A stretch of DNA of 24,246 nucleotides from positions 1 to 24,246 of the forward strand of contig CAZDOD010000020.1 of the NCBI GenBank assembly GCA_964506935.1. The letters run 5' to 3'. The stretch's first letter is position 1, and every line of letters begins with the position of its first letter. The notes beneath the pieces were generated by a model. The model made no database searches and was not told the DNA's origin. It saw only the letters and a list, made by a program, of their open reading frames with translations. Positions 1 through 7,361 of this stretch are shown in pieces. This DNA comes from CAZDOD01 sp964506935 (GTDB taxonomy: Bacteria; Desulfobacterota; Zymogenia; Zymogenales; Zymogenaceae). Both the position numbers and the translations under genes were made by a program.

Positions 1-78
1 AGAAGATGATGATCTTAAAAAAATCGCGGAATCAAATCTAATCAAAAAATATCTAAAGGTACTAGTATATATTGTTTT

Positions 79-186
79 TTATATCCCCTCTTTCATATCC
101 TCCCATGTCTTTCCACTTGTAAATTCCTCGATTTTTCTTGCCGCACTCCTTATGTCCTCAAGGTATTTTTTAACCTCAAGCTGCAT
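79..186 (-). pseudogene. Truncated HEPN (DUF86-like) partner of a nucleotidyltransferase pair
   Basis: The 35-residue reading begins MQLEVKKYLEDI and continues through an IEEFTSGKTWEDM-like stretch, which resembles the first helices of DUF86/HEPN proteins. These are normally about 100-120 aa and act as the RNase toxin half of MNT/HEPN pairs. Here the frame ends in TAA soon after WEDMKEG, and the RNase motif region expected further on is absent. Its ATG lies inside the last codons of the upstream nucleotidyltransferase frame, the coupling typical of such pairs. The similarity stops abruptly near position 85, so a deletion or recombination junction is likely. The family call is from remembered motifs and was not searched. 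Confidence 0.5.
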
Positions 187-484
187 AGTTCAATGTCCTT
201 TCATTATCTATGGCTTCGAGGAAATAAGGATTTTTTACCGCTTTTATCATTATCAGGTCAACGTGACATCCCAATAGCTCTGCAAGGTTTTCGAGTAAAC
301 CGAAGTAACAATCCGCATGGTCGCCGGGCCTAAGGGGGAGAAATTCCACCAAGAGGTCTATGTCGCTTTTCTCCTTTTCGAAATTATCTCCCGACGCAGA
401 TCAGAAAAGCTAAAGCTTACTGACCTGATATCTCTCACATATACGGGAAATATCTGTGATCTTTTCTCTTACAGGTTGTATCAT
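176..484 (-). pseudogene. MNT-type nucleotidyltransferase (antitoxin-like), broken by two in-frame stops
   Basis: The frame encodes about 102 residues matching small MntA/Kanamycin-nucleotidyltransferase-like proteins. A helix leads to KL-x-LF-x-SASGD and then KSDIDLLVEF, the GSx(n)DxD metal-binding core of the family. Codon 25 is TAG (410-412) where the family usually has an aromatic residue. Codon 28 is TGA (401-403) at the Gly of the catalytic Gly-Ser. The rest of the frame is intact to its own TGA at 176-178, which overlaps the start of the HEPN remnant. In the known systems the enzyme AMPylates the HEPN toxin to neutralise it. Two nonsense codons at the active site plus a truncated partner make this a decayed locus. 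Confidence 0.65.
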
Positions 485-538
485 TAATTGATGCCTTGTT
501 TCTGAAAATCCGAGGTGGATTTTGTTATATTACTCCCC

Positions 539-973
539 TCACTCCTTCGGCTCTATCCGAAACTCGCTCCCACCCTTCCCCTTGCCTGTGATAACGAACC
601 TGACGCCGAGGGCCGATAGCGTCCCCAAACCGCCCGTTAGCGTGATCAGGACGCCGCCCGCAATCAGAAGTCCCAACTTGCTCGTCGGCTCGGGATCGGC
701 TATCGCGGCAATTATCATCCATATTCCGGCACCCGATAGGCCCAAACCAAAAAGCACCGCCATGATGCTCTTTAGCGAGAAGTCTCCCTTCACCTTGGCG
801 GCCCTGATTAATGACACGGCCGACTGGAGGTCCTTCTGCGTGATCCCAATGCCGGCGTCATCGACAAACACAAAGGCGGCCTTATCGGTGTAGAGCTCAA
901 GCGCCCGCTCGAGCCAGTCCTCCTCGCTCGTCCTAACGACCTTTTCAACCGAACCTTTTACCAATTTTCCCAT
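539..973 (-). CDS. Small membrane protein of unknown function, two predicted transmembrane helices
   Basis: The 144-residue product was not recognised. It has a charged N-terminal region of about 68 residues, then two hydrophobic segments of roughly 22-24 residues (around 69-92 and 99-121) rich in Gly, Ala, Leu and Ile. They are separated by a short Asp/Pro/Glu-containing loop, and the protein ends in a hydrophilic KGKGGSEFRIEPKE-like tail. The N-terminal part contains LELYTDKAAFVFVDDAGIGI, which looks like a soluble alpha/beta segment. The ATG is preceded by AGGGTG at good spacing, and a strong promoter lies about 35 bases upstream. It appears monocistronic. The neighbours (a decayed toxin-antitoxin pair and tilS) give no functional clue. 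Confidence 0.75.
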   Translation of the reverse strand: MGKLVKGSVEKVVRTSEEDWLERALELYTDKAAFVFVDDAGIGITQKDLQSAVSLIRAAKVKGDFSLKSIMAVLFGLGLSGAGIWMIIAAIADPEPTSKLGLLIAGGVLITLTGGLGTLSALGVRFVITGKGKGGSEFRIEPKE

Positions 974-1007
974 ATCACCCTAAATAAAAAATCTCAAGAT
1001 CAATTTA

Positions 1008-1036
1008 ATTCTACAGAAACTAATGGAGATTGTCAA
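1008..1036 (-). promoter_or_regulatory. Sigma70-type promoter for the small membrane protein
   Basis: Read on the minus strand: -35 TTGACA (1031-1036), 17-base spacer, -10 TAGAAT (1008-1013). The predicted transcript start is near 1001, giving a leader of about 28 bases with an AGGGTG ribosome site before the ATG at 973. Confidence 0.65.
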
Positions 1037-1101
1037 TCACAACAAAATAGGCGATTTTTTATTTAAAAACTCCTGCATCTAATTGACGAAGTTTTTCCAG
1101 A

Positions 1102-1121
1102 GATTTTCTACTAAGAAAATC
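1102..1121. repeat. Perfect inverted repeat in the tilS upstream region
   Basis: Arms GATTTTCT and AGAAAATC (8 bases each) are separated by ACTA. It sits 48 bases before the GTG start of tilS, in an otherwise AT-rich gap of about 195 bases. It has no U-tract in either direction, so it is not an obvious terminator. It could be an operator or a leader hairpin, or chance in AT-rich DNA. Confidence 0.35.
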
Positions 1122-1168
1122 AAGAGGTTTCGACATTCCTAAAAGGTTCTTTATGTAGTGATTTTTTT

Positions 1169-2587
1169 GTGATATCCTCATCCGACATGGAAGACGAATT
1201 CATAAAAAAGGCCAGATCAACGATCGAGGTCTTCGGGATGCTTTCGGCCGGCGACAAGGTCGTCGCCGCCGTAAGCGGCGGTGCCGACTCAACCGCACTC
1301 CTCGTCTCCCTCTTGGAGTTTTCAAAAGAACTCGGCCTCACGCTCTCGGTCGCACACGTAAACCACATGCTCAGGGGGGACGAGGCCGATCGGGACGCGG
1401 AGCATACGAAAAGGCTAGCCGAGAGATTCGGTCTTAAATTTTATCTTCACGAGGCGGACGTAAAGAAGGTCGCCGAGAAAAAAGCCCTCAGCATACAGGA
1501 AGCGGGACGGGAGGTCAGGGATAATTTCTTCAGATCACTTTTGGAAGAAACCGGCGCACAAAAGGTCGCCACGGGCCATACCGCCTCCGACAACGCCGAG
1601 ACCTTCCTCATGCGGCTCATAACGGGGTCGGGCCCACAGGGTCTCTCAGGAATACCGCCGGTAAATCCCCCTTACATAAGGCCGCTTATAGAAGTTACAA
1701 GATCTGATGTCGAAAAATATCTCGAAGAAAAAAAGATAGACTGGGTCACCGACTCGTCGAACCTCGAAGATAAATATTTAAGAAATCGGATCAGGTACGA
1801 GATCATCCCGTCCCTGAGGGAGATCAATCCCGAGGTGGAAAAGAGCCTGATTCGGGCGACAAGCGAATTCAGAAACCTCTTCGATATAATGAGGTCGGAG
1901 GTCGACTCCTTCCTCGACTGCCACGTTCGTGGGAACACCCTCGATATCGAAGGATTGAGGAGACTCCCGGCGGGACTCCAATCCGAAATCATAAAGGAGA
2001 TTATCTACAGGACATCCAAAAAACCCATCCGCATAACCAGTCTCCACATCGACTCGGTCATGAACCTGATCGGGGGAGCTTCCACCGGGGAAAAGTCGGT
2101 GAATCTCCCATCGGGCCTCGTCGCCCGCAGAAACTACAACGTCCTTTCGATAGCAGAAGAAACGATACCGGAAAAATTTCCGGCCGAGAAGTTTGAGATA
2201 TCGATACCGAAAAGCATACGCATCCCGTCGTGGAACCTTATAATCACAGTCGATATCGAACCCGGCCCGATAAAGAAATCGACCGGAAAGGGCAAGACCG
2301 CCCACTTCGACCTTAATAAAATCAAGGGCCCGCTCACCCTCAGAACGAGAATCGAAGGAGACCTCTTTTATCCGACAGGGGGAAAGGGGGGAAGTACGGG
2401 CCTTAAAAAGCTGACCGATTTTTTCATCGATAGCAAAATTCCGAGGAACAAGAGGGACGAGATCCCGATTTTGCTCTCAGGGGATAACATCATCTGGGTC
2501 GTCGGCATGAGGTCGGACGAGAGGTATGCGGCGGGGCCGAATACCAAAAGGGTCATTGCCCTTACATTCGTTTATCTAAGCGCCTGA
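1169..2587 (+). CDS. tilS: tRNA(Ile)-lysidine synthetase
   Basis: This cytosolic ATP-dependent ligase attaches lysine to C34 of the CAU-anticodon tRNA-Ile, changing it to read AUA. The 472 aa length equals that of the longer (Bacillus-type) enzymes. The N-type ATP PP-loop SGGADS is at residues 36-41, followed by HVNHMLRG (63-70) and GHTASDNAETFLMRL near 137-151, all signature blocks of the catalytic domain. A linker/substrate-binding region and a C-terminal TilS_C-like domain follow. The start is GTG at 1169 or ATG at 1187 (residue 7); neither has a clear ribosome-binding site and the PP-loop spacing fits both. AUA codons are common in the neighbouring genes, in keeping with the enzyme being needed. 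It is convergent with the GMC oxidoreductase gene. Confidence 0.95.
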   Translation: MISSSDMEDEFIKKARSTIEVFGMLSAGDKVVAAVSGGADSTALLVSLLEFSKELGLTLSVAHVNHMLRGDEADRDAEHTKRLAERFGLKFYLHEADVKKVAEKKALSIQEAGREVRDNFFRSLLEETGAQKVATGHTASDNAETFLMRLITGSGPQGLSGIPPVNPPYIRPLIEVTRSDVEKYLEEKKIDWVTDSSNLEDKYLRNRIRYEIIPSLREINPEVEKSLIRATSEFRNLFDIMRSEVDSFLDCHVRGNTLDIEGLRRLPAGLQSEIIKEIIYRTSKKPIRITSLHIDSVMNLIGGASTGEKSVNLPSGLVARRNYNVLSIAEETIPEKFPAEKFEISIPKSIRIPSWNLIITVDIEPGPIKKSTGKGKTAHFDLNKIKGPLTLRTRIEGDLFYPTGGKGGSTGLKKLTDFFIDSKIPRNKRDEIPILLSGDNIIWVVGMRSDERYAAGPNTKRVIALTFVYLSA

Positions 2588-2588
2588 A

Positions 2589-2628
2589 AATATAAAAATT
2601 GGGCGCAAACCTCATCGGGCGCTTCAAT
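2589..2628 (-). terminator. Probable rho-independent terminator after the GMC oxidoreductase gene
   Basis: On the minus strand an ATTG/CAAT plus GCGC/GCGC stem (2598-2628, with a bulge and a G-U pair) is followed by the U-rich run TTTTTATATTTT. It begins about 20 bases after the GMC gene's stop, in the gap between two convergent genes. The stem is imperfect. Confidence 0.4.
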
Positions 2629-2647
2629 CACATCATTTAGAAAATAA

Positions 2648-3940
2648 CTATATCCTTTTGTCTATATACTTCGACAGGCGCTTTCCCAAAGAGACGACCG
2701 TCCAGACCACGGGGAGGCCCAGAGACGTGGGGAAGACGCTCGAGTCACACACGAAAAGGTTACCTATGGATGTCTCGAGGTTTTTATCGACGACCTCCCC
2801 GATCCTGCACGTCGCCGAAGGATGAGCACCCATCGGGGGCAGCTCGATTATGGAATCGGTGGGCGCCCCGAGCCTTCTCAGGATCCTCTTCATTATCCCT
2901 ACGCCCTTTTTCAGCTTCTTTCGGTCACTAGCGGAAATCGGCTTTGAGAAATCGCGGTCGGAAAATATCTCGCCTTTGACATCGTCCCTTATCTTGACCA
3001 TGATTCCGGTGTACTTTTTGAAATTGACAAATTTCGGTAGATACCTAGGGCCCATCTGTGCAAGTTCAATCGCAAACGCCCCCCAGCCCGGAAAGAGGGG
3101 GATTACTATCAAGCCGTCGGACTCGTAGTGCTCGAGCGTCCCGACGCTCATGGGATTTGCCCTATATGTGTCCATCCCGGGGATGATGCCCCCGACAAAC
3201 TGCAGGTAGTCCGTGGCGAATCCCTTGCCTGCCTCCTCTATGCCCGAATTTTTTAGGATGACGGGGGTTCCCATTGCGCCAGAGAGGACTATCACCTTCC
3301 CATAATATTTTACACTCCTCCCCCACCTCTTCCCCTCCACGCCGATCGCCCTGCCATTTTCTGTAATGACCCTATCGATTCTAGTATGGAGGGATACATC
3401 CGCCCCATTGGCCTTCGCCTCGTCGCCGTAGACACGCGCCGTCCACTTCGCGCCCCTCTTGCAGCCGATCATACAGTCGGGACAATCCGGCTCGCATTTA
3501 TCTTGGTCGATGAATTTCTCCATTTTTTCCCAGTTGTAACCGAGGTCATTTGCCGCATCGAGGATTTTGAGGTTCGCCTCGCCTATAAGTTCGTCTGAGA
3601 GTTTTTCGATCCACATATCCTCCCTCGCCTCCGCGGCCTCGTCGGAGAGGTCTATACCGACTGGATCGAAGACGATCTTCGGAGGTGGGACTGCACAACC
3701 GGCGGCGACGACCGATGAGCCGCCGTAGTTATTGATGCACACAACCCAGCTCTTCTCGCGGCTGAAGGTGAGGCCGAAATCCTTTGCCATAAGTACCGCA
3801 GACACGTTGTTTCCGACGAGGTCTATCCTTCCACCCCTTTCGATGAGAAGGACCCTTTTCTTGCGCAACGCCATCTCACGCGCGACGGTCGCCCCACCCG
3901 GGCCGGAACCCACGACTATTACGTCATACTCATCTTTCAT
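2648..3940 (-). CDS. GMC-family FAD-dependent oxidoreductase
   Basis: The 430-residue flavoenzyme has a Rossmann FAD site VVGSGPGGATVARE (9-22) with the trailing IERGG acidic strand end. A GGSSVVAAG block (73-81) suits the GMC N-terminal domain. The C-terminal GAHPSATCRIG contains the family His followed by Thr-x-Arg, and the end NLFVCDSSVFPTSLG is the usual closing FAD-contact region. Four cysteines at 149, 153, 156 and 160 (C-x3-C-x2-C-x3-C, then RGAK) match the Cys-rich loop of the long-chain alcohol oxidase-like branch and could hold a metal centre. It is shorter than typical members (500-560 aa). The substrate cannot be read; oxidation of an alcohol or polyol is expected. It lies 67 bases after hisI on the same strand, so cotranscription is possible. 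Confidence 0.85.
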   Translation of the reverse strand: MKDEYDVIVVGSGPGGATVAREMALRKKRVLLIERGGRIDLVGNNVSAVLMAKDFGLTFSREKSWVVCINNYGGSSVVAAGCAVPPPKIVFDPVGIDLSDEAAEAREDMWIEKLSDELIGEANLKILDAANDLGYNWEKMEKFIDQDKCEPDCPDCMIGCKRGAKWTARVYGDEAKANGADVSLHTRIDRVITENGRAIGVEGKRWGRSVKYYGKVIVLSGAMGTPVILKNSGIEEAGKGFATDYLQFVGGIIPGMDTYRANPMSVGTLEHYESDGLIVIPLFPGWGAFAIELAQMGPRYLPKFVNFKKYTGIMVKIRDDVKGEIFSDRDFSKPISASDRKKLKKGVGIMKRILRRLGAPTDSIIELPPMGAHPSATCRIGEVVDKNLETSIGNLFVCDSSVFPTSLGLPVVWTVVSLGKRLSKYIDKRI

Positions 3941-4007
3941 GGCCTAGTCCTACTTATTACTATTATCGAAAAACCGCAAAAGGGATTTACTCCTACAAAT
4001 AGAAGGT

Positions 4008-4382
4008 CTATTTATACACCTCTTTCGGGTCGAAAATCAGATCCCCCTCCTCGATAAGCTTGTCGCCGGAAACCCTCCTGTAAAAACACGAGCGGTGTCC
4101 CGTATGACAAGCGGCACCGCCTATCTGATCGACCTTGATCAGAATGGCGTCGCTGTCGCAATCGACGTAAATTTCCTTTATTTTCTGGACGTGGCCCGAG
4201 GTCTCGCCCTTCTTCCAGAGTCTTTCTCTTGTACGGCTGAAATAGACGACTTCCCCGTCATCCAGACTTTTTTCCCATGATTCGGGGCTTATAAAACCGA
4301 GCATCAAGACCTCCCCTGATTTGTAATCCTGTATAATTGCCGGGATAAGGCCGTTTGATTTTTTAAAATCCAATTTTATCAT
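4008..4382 (-). CDS. hisI: Phosphoribosyl-AMP cyclohydrolase (histidine biosynthesis, step 3)
   Basis: This cytosolic metal-dependent enzyme opens the adenine ring of phosphoribosyl-AMP. At 124 aa it is the stand-alone cyclohydrolase without the HisE pyrophosphohydrolase domain. Visible signatures are VLMLGFISPESWEKSL near the N-terminus, YFSRTRERLWKKGETSGH, the metal site DCDSDA (about residues 74-79) and the second Cys-rich block AACHTGHRSCFYRR. The ATG is preceded by AGGTGG at good spacing. No other his gene is in the window, so the pathway is dispersed. A 7-bp hairpin (AAATAGA/TCTATTT, 3997-4013) straddles the TAG stop. Confidence 0.95.
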   Translation of the reverse strand: MIKLDFKKSNGLIPAIIQDYKSGEVLMLGFISPESWEKSLDDGEVVYFSRTRERLWKKGETSGHVQKIKEIYVDCDSDAILIKVDQIGGAACHTGHRSCFYRRVSGDKLIEEGDLIFDPKEVYK

Positions 4383-4542
4383 AATACCACCTGTTGATAT
4401 TTATTTCGTTTTGGGGAAAAATCGCGTTTTTACCCATCATAATTTAACGAATGATGCCTGTGTCTAAAACATCTACCACCGAAAGCACTATATTTCAAGG
4501 AAATTTCTGAATAGTCAACATATATAATCCATGAGAAATATT

Positions 4543-4571
4543 TTGACACGGTGCCGTGATCATTATAGAAT
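4543..4571 (+). promoter_or_regulatory. Sigma70-type promoter with palindromic spacer, upstream of the TPR gene
   Basis: -35 TTGACA (4543-4548), 17-base spacer, -10 TAGAAT (4566-4571). The inverted repeat CACGG-TG-CCGTG (4547-4558) overlaps the -35 and fills most of the spacer, an ideal position for repressor binding. The start site is expected near 4578, leaving a leader of about 39 bases without an evident ribosome-binding site. Confidence 0.6.
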
Positions 4572-4616
4572 CGGAAAAAATATCAACGAAACCTGATAGA
4601 ACCACATCAAAAAATC

Positions 4617-5372
4617 ATGTCAAAAAGTGAAATGACCGGCCCTAAACTCGAAAATATCAGACACCTCGATGAGGTCTTCGAGCGAAAAAAGTTTTATCAA
4701 AAATCCCTCGACCTCTTTCTTTTGATGATAAAAAAAGAACCGAAAAATCCCCCTGCCTGGGGACATATAGGCCTCCTCCTCTACGAACTCGGACGCCATA
4801 ACGAGAGCCTCAAATACTTCGCCATGATAACCGATGATGATCCGAAAAACGCCGTTTCGTGGGACGCACAAGGGTTCATAAACATGGAGATAGGAAACTT
4901 CAAAAAAGCCGCCGCCTGTTTTAAAAAAGTCATCGAAATCGATCCAAAACGTTCCGACGTGGCGTCCGATCTGGCGTTGTGTCTATATCACGAGGGGGAA
5001 CTCGACGACGCCGAAAGGCTCCTTTCCGACTGCGTCAAAAAAAGGACCGGGACGAAAGAATATTTTATTTTGGGCAGGATAGACGAACAAAGGGGGTCAG
5101 ATCCATCCGAGAACTTCAAAAGGTCGATTGAGTCCTATCAGGCCCCAGAAGGCCCGGCCAGGGAGGCAATCTATGCCTCGTTAAACCAGATGAGGGGAAT
5201 CATCTTTTCAAAATTAAATGATAACACAAATACAAAAGACGCCTTCATCGAGGCGGGCGAGCGGGCAAGCATGACCGATCCCGACAGGATGATACTATCG
5301 GGCTTTGATTTGACATACAAGGTCAGGGCCGATTTCATCTTTGAGGTAAAGGGACTTTTTGCTGGTCTCTGA
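4617..5372 (+). CDS. Tetratricopeptide repeat (TPR) protein
   Basis: The 251-residue protein has no signal peptide or membrane segment, so it is probably cytosolic. At least three consecutive 34-residue TPR units are visible between about 42 and 145: NPPAWGHIGLLLYELGRHNESLKYF, AVSWDAQGFINMEIGNFKKAAACF with KVIEIDP, and DVASDLALCLYHEGELDDAERLL. The C-terminal 100 residues look helical but less repeat-like. TPRs mediate protein-protein contacts; the partner is unknown. The ATG has no Shine-Dalgarno sequence. The gene is monocistronic, driven by the promoter at 4543-4571, and convergent with recJ with only 70 bases between them and no clear terminator. Confidence 0.85.
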   Translation: MSKSEMTGPKLENIRHLDEVFERKKFYQKSLDLFLLMIKKEPKNPPAWGHIGLLLYELGRHNESLKYFAMITDDDPKNAVSWDAQGFINMEIGNFKKAAACFKKVIEIDPKRSDVASDLALCLYHEGELDDAERLLSDCVKKRTGTKEYFILGRIDEQRGSDPSENFKRSIESYQAPEGPAREAIYASLNQMRGIIFSKLNDNTNTKDAFIEAGERASMTDPDRMILSGFDLTYKVRADFIFEVKGLFAGL

Positions 5373-5442
5373 GATGATGTCCGATTCTATTTCGATATCC
5401 CATCTCCCCCACATCTTAAGAAAATAAATTCCCCAGTGAAAA

Positions 5443-7179
5443 TCAGGCAGTCTTTATCCCCCTGACATTGAGTTCGCAGACACTCCCCCTGTCCCATTGA
5501 TTCTCCCTCAAGTTGAAGACCACATCGACGAGGTCCATAGAAGACTTTGACATATCGCCCAGTCCGAAGGCTATGGCATCCCATCGATCGTTTTTATCCT
5601 TAAAAACCATCCTGAGATGATTTTTCCCCACAACCCTTGCCTCATTTATCATCAATCCCCTCCCCAAAAATAGAGGCTCCGGATTTCCCGCTCCGAATGG
5701 CACAAGGAGTTTCGCTTCGTGTAGGAGGTTGTACCTCTTGATATCGGATAGGATTATTTCGGCATCGACTTTCAATGTCGGGACAAAGTCGTCGTCGGTC
5801 GTCATCTCTCTGACAACCTTTTCGAATCTCTCTACAAGATCGGGGATATTAGCAGCACCGATCGATAGTCCCGCCGCATACTTATGTCCTCCGAAGCTTG
5901 TTAGGATATTCTCGATTTTAGAAAGCCCCTGATATATGTGAAAGCCCGAGATGCTCCTCGCCGATCCCTTGGCCACTCCATCTTTTGTCGACAGTAGGAT
6001 TACGGGTCTGAAGAAGCGCTCGACGAGCCTCGATGCGACAATCCCGATCACGCCGGGGTGCCAGTCCTCCGAATCCAAGACGATAGATCGCCTCTCTTCC
6101 AAATCCGCATATGCATCTATCATACCGAGGGCGCTCATCAGAATTTCCGCTTCCATCGCCTGGCGCTTTCGATTTTCGTAATCCAGATCACGGGCGATAT
6201 TGAGCGCCTCCGCGGGGTCATCTGTGGTGAGGAGCCTTACACCTAAAGACGCATCCCCCATCCGTCCCGAGGCATTTATACGGGGGGCGAGGCGAAAACT
6301 CACCATCGATGTATCCATCCACCTTACCCCGGATACCTCCTTTAGTGCTGTTACACCCGGCCTATGGTCCTCGTCGAGCTCTAAAAGGCCGTATCTCACA
6401 AGGAGCCTGTTCTCATCCTTCAGGGGGACGACGTCGGCTATTGTGCCGAGGGCAACCAGATCGAGGTATCGCTTGAGGTTCGGGAGATCATCAAAAATCC
6501 CCTCATCCCTCAATCTCTTTCTCAAAGCGACCAATAAATTATATGTTATGCCGACCCCGGCAAGGTCTTTGAAGGGGAAAGGGCAGTCGGGCCTTTTCGG
6601 ATCGAGGACTGCCGCGGCGTCGGGGAGGATATGCGGTACCTCGTGATGGTCGACGACGATCACATCTACCCCGAGAGATTTAGCGATATCGACCTCGTCG
6701 TGATTTGAGATGCCGCAGTCTACAGTTACGATGAGATCGGCCCCCTGACCTGCTATATATTTTACGGCTTTTTCGTTGAGGCCGTAACCCTCTTTCAGCC
6801 TGTCGGGGATGTAATATTCGGCATTAATCCCCAGTGCTTTAAGAAAAAGGAACAAGATAGAGATCGATGTGATCCCGTCGACATCGTAGTCGCCGTAGAT
6901 CCATATCTTCTTTTTGGATTTAATGGCACATACCAAAAGATCTATCGCCTTATCCATATCGACCATAATGAAGGGATCGTGGAGTCGGCCGAGATCGGGG
7001 TATAGAAACTCGTAGGCGTTTTCCGCCTCTATTAGCCCGCGGTTGACCAGAAGCTCACATGTTACTCCAGACAGGTTGAGCTTATAAGATTTCTGGAGGG
7101 ACTTTTTGAGGTCTTTGACAAGACCTTCATCGGGTCTTTCGCTCTTCCATCTCTGATGTGATACCTTATAAATACTCAT
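5443..7179 (-). CDS. recJ: Single-stranded-DNA-specific 5'-3' exonuclease RecJ
   Basis: RecJ degrades ssDNA 5' to 3' in recombination and mismatch repair. The 578 aa length is typical. DHH-family motifs run in order: GDYDVDGITS (96-105, motif I), VDCGIS (153-158), DHHEVP (177-182, motif III) and LVALGTIADVVPL (motif IV). Then comes RINASGRMGD, the DHHA1 domain with HPGVIGIVASRL and SFGGHKYAAGLSI, and a C-terminal OB-like domain. The start is fixed by conserved Trp11 and by promoter position: the -10 box ends six bases before the ATG, so the message is predicted leaderless, consistent with no ribosome-binding site. It is divergent from ssb, whose product is known to bind and stimulate RecJ. 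Confidence 0.96.
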   Translation of the reverse strand: MSIYKVSHQRWKSERPDEGLVKDLKKSLQKSYKLNLSGVTCELLVNRGLIEAENAYEFLYPDLGRLHDPFIMVDMDKAIDLLVCAIKSKKKIWIYGDYDVDGITSISILFLFLKALGINAEYYIPDRLKEGYGLNEKAVKYIAGQGADLIVTVDCGISNHDEVDIAKSLGVDVIVVDHHEVPHILPDAAAVLDPKRPDCPFPFKDLAGVGITYNLLVALRKRLRDEGIFDDLPNLKRYLDLVALGTIADVVPLKDENRLLVRYGLLELDEDHRPGVTALKEVSGVRWMDTSMVSFRLAPRINASGRMGDASLGVRLLTTDDPAEALNIARDLDYENRKRQAMEAEILMSALGMIDAYADLEERRSIVLDSEDWHPGVIGIVASRLVERFFRPVILLSTKDGVAKGSARSISGFHIYQGLSKIENILTSFGGHKYAAGLSIGAANIPDLVERFEKVVREMTTDDDFVPTLKVDAEIILSDIKRYNLLHEAKLLVPFGAGNPEPLFLGRGLMINEARVVGKNHLRMVFKDKNDRWDAIAFGLGDMSKSSMDLVDVVFNLRENQWDRGSVCELNVRGIKTA

Positions 7180-7185
7180 TCTAGA

Positions 7186-7214
7186 ATTATATTTAATTGA
7201 GTCCTTTTAGTCAA
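7186..7214 (-). promoter_or_regulatory. recJ promoter placed for leaderless transcription
   Basis: On the minus strand: -35 TTGACT (7209-7214), 17-base spacer, -10 TATAAT (7186-7191), then TCTAGA and ATG. With the usual six-base discriminator the +1 base is 7179, the A of the recJ start codon. Confidence 0.75.
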
Positions 7215-7246
7215 CCCCGACGTACCTTTCTTTAAACAAAAAAAAC

Positions 7247-7275
7247 TTGACTTGTTATGCTCTGGTGGTAAAATT
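7247..7275 (+). promoter_or_regulatory. ssb operon promoter
   Basis: -35 TTGACT (7247-7252), 17-base spacer, -10 TAAAAT (7270-7275). The start is expected near 7282, giving an ssb leader of about 80 bases. Its -35 lies 32 bases from the recJ -35, back to back. Confidence 0.65.
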
Positions 7276-7293
7276 AAAAAGGTGGGGGCGGGA

Positions 7294-7323
7294 TGTTTTT
7301 TAAGAGGAGTAATTACTTATAAT
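7294..7323 (+). CDS. Possible nine-codon leader ORF before ssb
   Basis: The ATG lies directly after a purine-rich AGGTGGGGGCGGG stretch and encodes MFFKRSNYL before TAA. It starts about 12 bases after the predicted ssb transcript start and has a far better ribosome-binding context than ssb itself. A second Shine-Dalgarno-like AGAGGAG (7304-7310) sits inside it with no start codon at proper distance. Translation is unproven, and chance is possible for so short an ORF. Confidence 0.25.
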
Positions 7324-7361
7324 TCTGAAAATTTTTTATCAATTCTTTATCGGCGAAATAA

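Noticed and set aside
4383..4542. Minus-strand promoter for hisI
   Set aside because: A TTGACT occurs, but the nearest TATAGT-like box is at 20-base spacing and other pairings are weak, so none was annotated.
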